64,000 nucleotides of DNA, from NCBI RefSeq assembly GCF_000430885.1, contig NZ_AUMW01000003.1, forward strand, positions 1-64,000, written 5' to 3'. This stretch comes from Desulfotruncus alcoholivorax DSM 16058. GTDB lineage: Bacteria; Bacillota; Desulfotomaculia; Desulfotomaculales; Desulfallaceae. The number at the start of each line of letters is the position of its first letter. The first letter of the stretch is position 1. Made by a program: the position numbers and the translations under genes. Positions 62,514 to 64,000 of the stretch are shown piece by piece. The notes under the pieces were generated by a model that was not told the DNA's origin, ran no database searches, and saw nothing but the letters and a program-made list of their open reading frames with translations.

Positions 62514-63296
62514 TTATCGTCCTTTAAATTCAGGTTTCTTTTTGCTCAGGAATGCGCTAATTCCCTCATTCCTGTCTTCTGTCGCAAACGAAACGGCAAA
62601 TAAATCTGCTTCATGAATGAATGCTTTTTCAATATCCATTTCCAGTCCTTCGTTGACAGCCTCTTTGCTTAATTGCACCGCTATGGGACCACGGGCAGCT
62701 ATCCGCTTGGCCATGTTTTTACAAAAATCAATTAGCTCAGCCGCGGGAACGACGTGGTTGACCAGCCCAATGCGCTGAGCGGCAGCAGCATCATACATAT
62801 CAGCCGTGAATAATATTTCCTTGGCCATGCCGGGATTCACTAACCTGGTTAGTCTTTGTGTTCCACCAAAACCTGCAATAATGCCCAACCCTACCTCGGG
62901 CTGTCCCAATTTGGCGTTTTCTGAAGCAACGCGAATATCACAGGCCATAGAAAGTTCACAGCCACCACCCAAAGCAAAACCATTGATGGCAGCAATGACG
63001 GGTTTGTTTAAGTTTTCTATTTTACTGAAGACTTTTTGGCCCAGGCGGGCAAAGCTCCTTGCTTCAAGCGGCTTCAAAGTCTGCATGAAAGCGATGTCGG
63101 CACCGGCAACAAAAGCTTTATCACCCGCGCCGGTTATAATTACGACTCTAACTTCATCGTCTGCACTCAGCTGGTCCACAGCCGCATCAATTTCCTTTAA
63201 AGTGTCGCCGTTCAACGCGTTAAGCACCTTGGGCCTGTTTATGGACAAGATGGCGATATTACCGTCTTTTTCAAGCAAAATATTTTCAAAAGACAT
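62514..63296 (-). CDS. Enoyl-CoA hydratase (crotonase)
   Basis: Short-chain enoyl-CoA hydratase, 260 residues. The oxyanion-hole segments AFVAGADIAFMQ and NGFALGGGCELSMACD and the catalytic Glu in AKLGQPEVGLGIIAGFGGTQRL are complete, with both active-site glutamates in place. It converts crotonyl-CoA to 3-hydroxybutyryl-CoA. Start ATG at 63296 after AGGAGGG. It follows the hydroxyacyl-CoA dehydrogenase gene by 29 bases, a beta-oxidation or butyrate operon. Confidence 0.92.
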   Translation of the reverse strand: MSFENILLEKDGNIAILSINRPKVLNALNGDTLKEIDAAVDQLSADDEVRVVIITGAGDKAFVAGADIAFMQTLKPLEARSFARLGQKVFSKIENLNKPVIAAINGFALGGGCELSMACDIRVASENAKLGQPEVGLGIIAGFGGTQRLTRLVNPGMAKEILFTADMYDAAAAQRIGLVNHVVPAAELIDFCKNMAKRIAARGPIAVQLSKEAVNEGLEMDIEKAFIHEADLFAVSFATEDRNEGISAFLSKKKPEFKGR

Positions 63297-63325
63297 GATA
63301 TCCCTCCTAAAGTTTGCTACTAGAA

Positions 63326-64000
63326 CTAATAAACGTAAAACCCTCTGCCGGACTTTCTACCAAGCCAGCCAGCGGCAACGTATTTACGAAGCAGAGGACA
63401 CGGGCGATATTTACTGTCACCAAACCCCTTATAAAGCACTTCCATAATATAAAGGCAAGTATCAAGACCAATCAAATCGGCCAAAGCCAGGGGACCCATT
63501 GGATGGTTCATGCCTAATTTCATAACCTGGTCGACTGCCTCGGGTGTCGCAATGCCCTCATAAACGCAATAAATCGCCTCATTAATCATCGGCAGCAACA
63601 CACGGTTACTGACAAATCCAGGAGCGTCGTTTACTTCTACCGGAACCTTGCCCATTTGTTCGCTCAGTTCCTTGACAATGTTGTATGTTTCGTCACTGGT
63701 AGCCAGACCCCTAATAATTTCCACCAGTTTCATAACCGGAACCGGATTCATAAAATGCATGCCGATGACTTTTTCCGGGCGTTTTGTCACTGCCGCAATT
63801 TCAGTGATAGGAAGTGAAGAAGTATTAGTGGCTAAAATGGTATGTTCAGGGCAAACATTGTCCAAATCTTTAAATATTTTGCCTTTAATTTCCATGTTTT
63901 CAATTGCTGCTTCTACTACAAAATCTACATCACCTGCATCCTGCAAACTGGTTGAAGGAGTGATTAATTTCAAAATACTTTCTTTTTTAGCCTCATCAAT
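63326..64000 (-). CDS. 3-hydroxyacyl-CoA dehydrogenase (partial, 5' end outside)
   Basis: NAD-dependent 3-hydroxybutyryl-CoA dehydrogenase type, truncated by the right window edge; about 224 residues are visible. The end of the NAD domain ([43 protein letters not shown]) contains the catalytic His of GMHFMNP. The C-terminal domain has [19 protein letters not shown] and [16 protein letters not shown]. The frame runs on to base 64000. It is upstream of the crotonase gene in one transcript. Confidence 0.94.
   Translation of the reverse strand: MDEAKKESILKLITPSTSLQDAGDVDFVVEAAIENMEIKGKIFKDLDNVCPEHTILATNTSSLPITEIAAVTKRPEKVIGMHFMNPVPVMKLVEIIRGLATSDETYNIVKELSEQMGKVPVEVNDAPGFVSNRVLLPMINEAIYCVYEGIATPEAVDQVMKLGMNHPMGPLALADLIGLDTCLYIMEVLYKGFGDSKYRPCPLLRKYVAAGWLGRKSGRGFYVY

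Overview
The window reads as chromosomal DNA of a strictly anaerobic, endospore-forming member of the Firmicutes, most like the Desulfotomaculum/Pelotomaculum group (Peptococcaceae). The grounds are the sporulation genes spoVM, spoVB and spoVK, a Bacillus-like miaB-ylbF-mutS...mutL-miaA-hfq-spoVK-ynbB backbone, strong GGAGG ribosome binding sites with frequent TTG/GTG starts, and above all a complete-looking methylmalonyl-CoA (propionate oxidation) operon whose gene order matches the mmc cluster described in Pelotomaculum thermopropionicum. The species cannot be fixed from the sequence alone.

Layout. 0-2.1 kb: a broken DDE transposase, then an amidase. 2.1-3.7 kb: adenylate kinase and a methyltransferase. 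3.9-8.6 kb: a five-gene ABC importer of the branched-chain amino acid type (livJ-H-M-G-F) with a structured leader and a hairpin after the binding-protein gene. 8.6-10 kb: an XRE regulator divergent from a thioredoxin reductase. 10.3-15.2 kb: meaB (the GTPase chaperone of methylmalonyl-CoA mutase), two unknown genes and a DinG helicase fused to a DnaQ-like exonuclease. 15.2-16.2 kb: tiny genes, including a clear 21-codon spoVM. 16.3-23 kb: a TPR protein, folE, ypmA, surE, spoVB and an EF-G paralogue. 23.2-23.6 kb: tRNA-Gln(CUG), tRNA-Lys(CUU) and, on the other strand, tRNA-Trp(CCA). 23.7-34.4 kb: ddl, a GalT-like protein, UPF0182, an alpha/beta hydrolase overlapping a phosphofructokinase, comFB, a radical SAM protein, a glycosyltransferase and UPF0316.

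34.48-35.09 kb holds a DsbA/FrnE-type thiol oxidoreductase in which the first cysteine of the CxxC active site is an in-frame TGA followed at once by a hairpin. It is best read as a selenoprotein (UxxC).

35.3-47.3 kb, all on the minus strand, is the mmc operon: sigma-54 activator, fumarase alpha and beta, succinyl-CoA synthetase beta and alpha, two-subunit methylmalonyl-CoA mutase, epimerase, carboxyltransferase 12S-type subunit, malate dehydrogenase and 5S-type subunit. Together they convert propionyl/methylmalonyl-CoA via succinate, fumarate and malate to oxaloacetate and pyruvate, given succinate dehydrogenase and a biotin carrier from elsewhere. A good -24/-12 promoter (GG-N10-GC) lies in front of the first enzyme gene, directly downstream of the sigma-54 activator gene. 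The first enzyme gene appears to start at a rare ATT codon. No biotin carrier gene is present in the cluster.

47.4-62.2 kb, minus strand, is the housekeeping backbone: LysR regulator, ynbB, spoVK, hfq, miaA, RsmJ-like methyltransferase, mutL, mutS, ylbF-family gene and miaB. A histone-deacetylase-family protein and a hydantoinase-like protein sit between mutL and mutS. The window ends in a beta-oxidation pair, crotonase and a partial 3-hydroxyacyl-CoA dehydrogenase.
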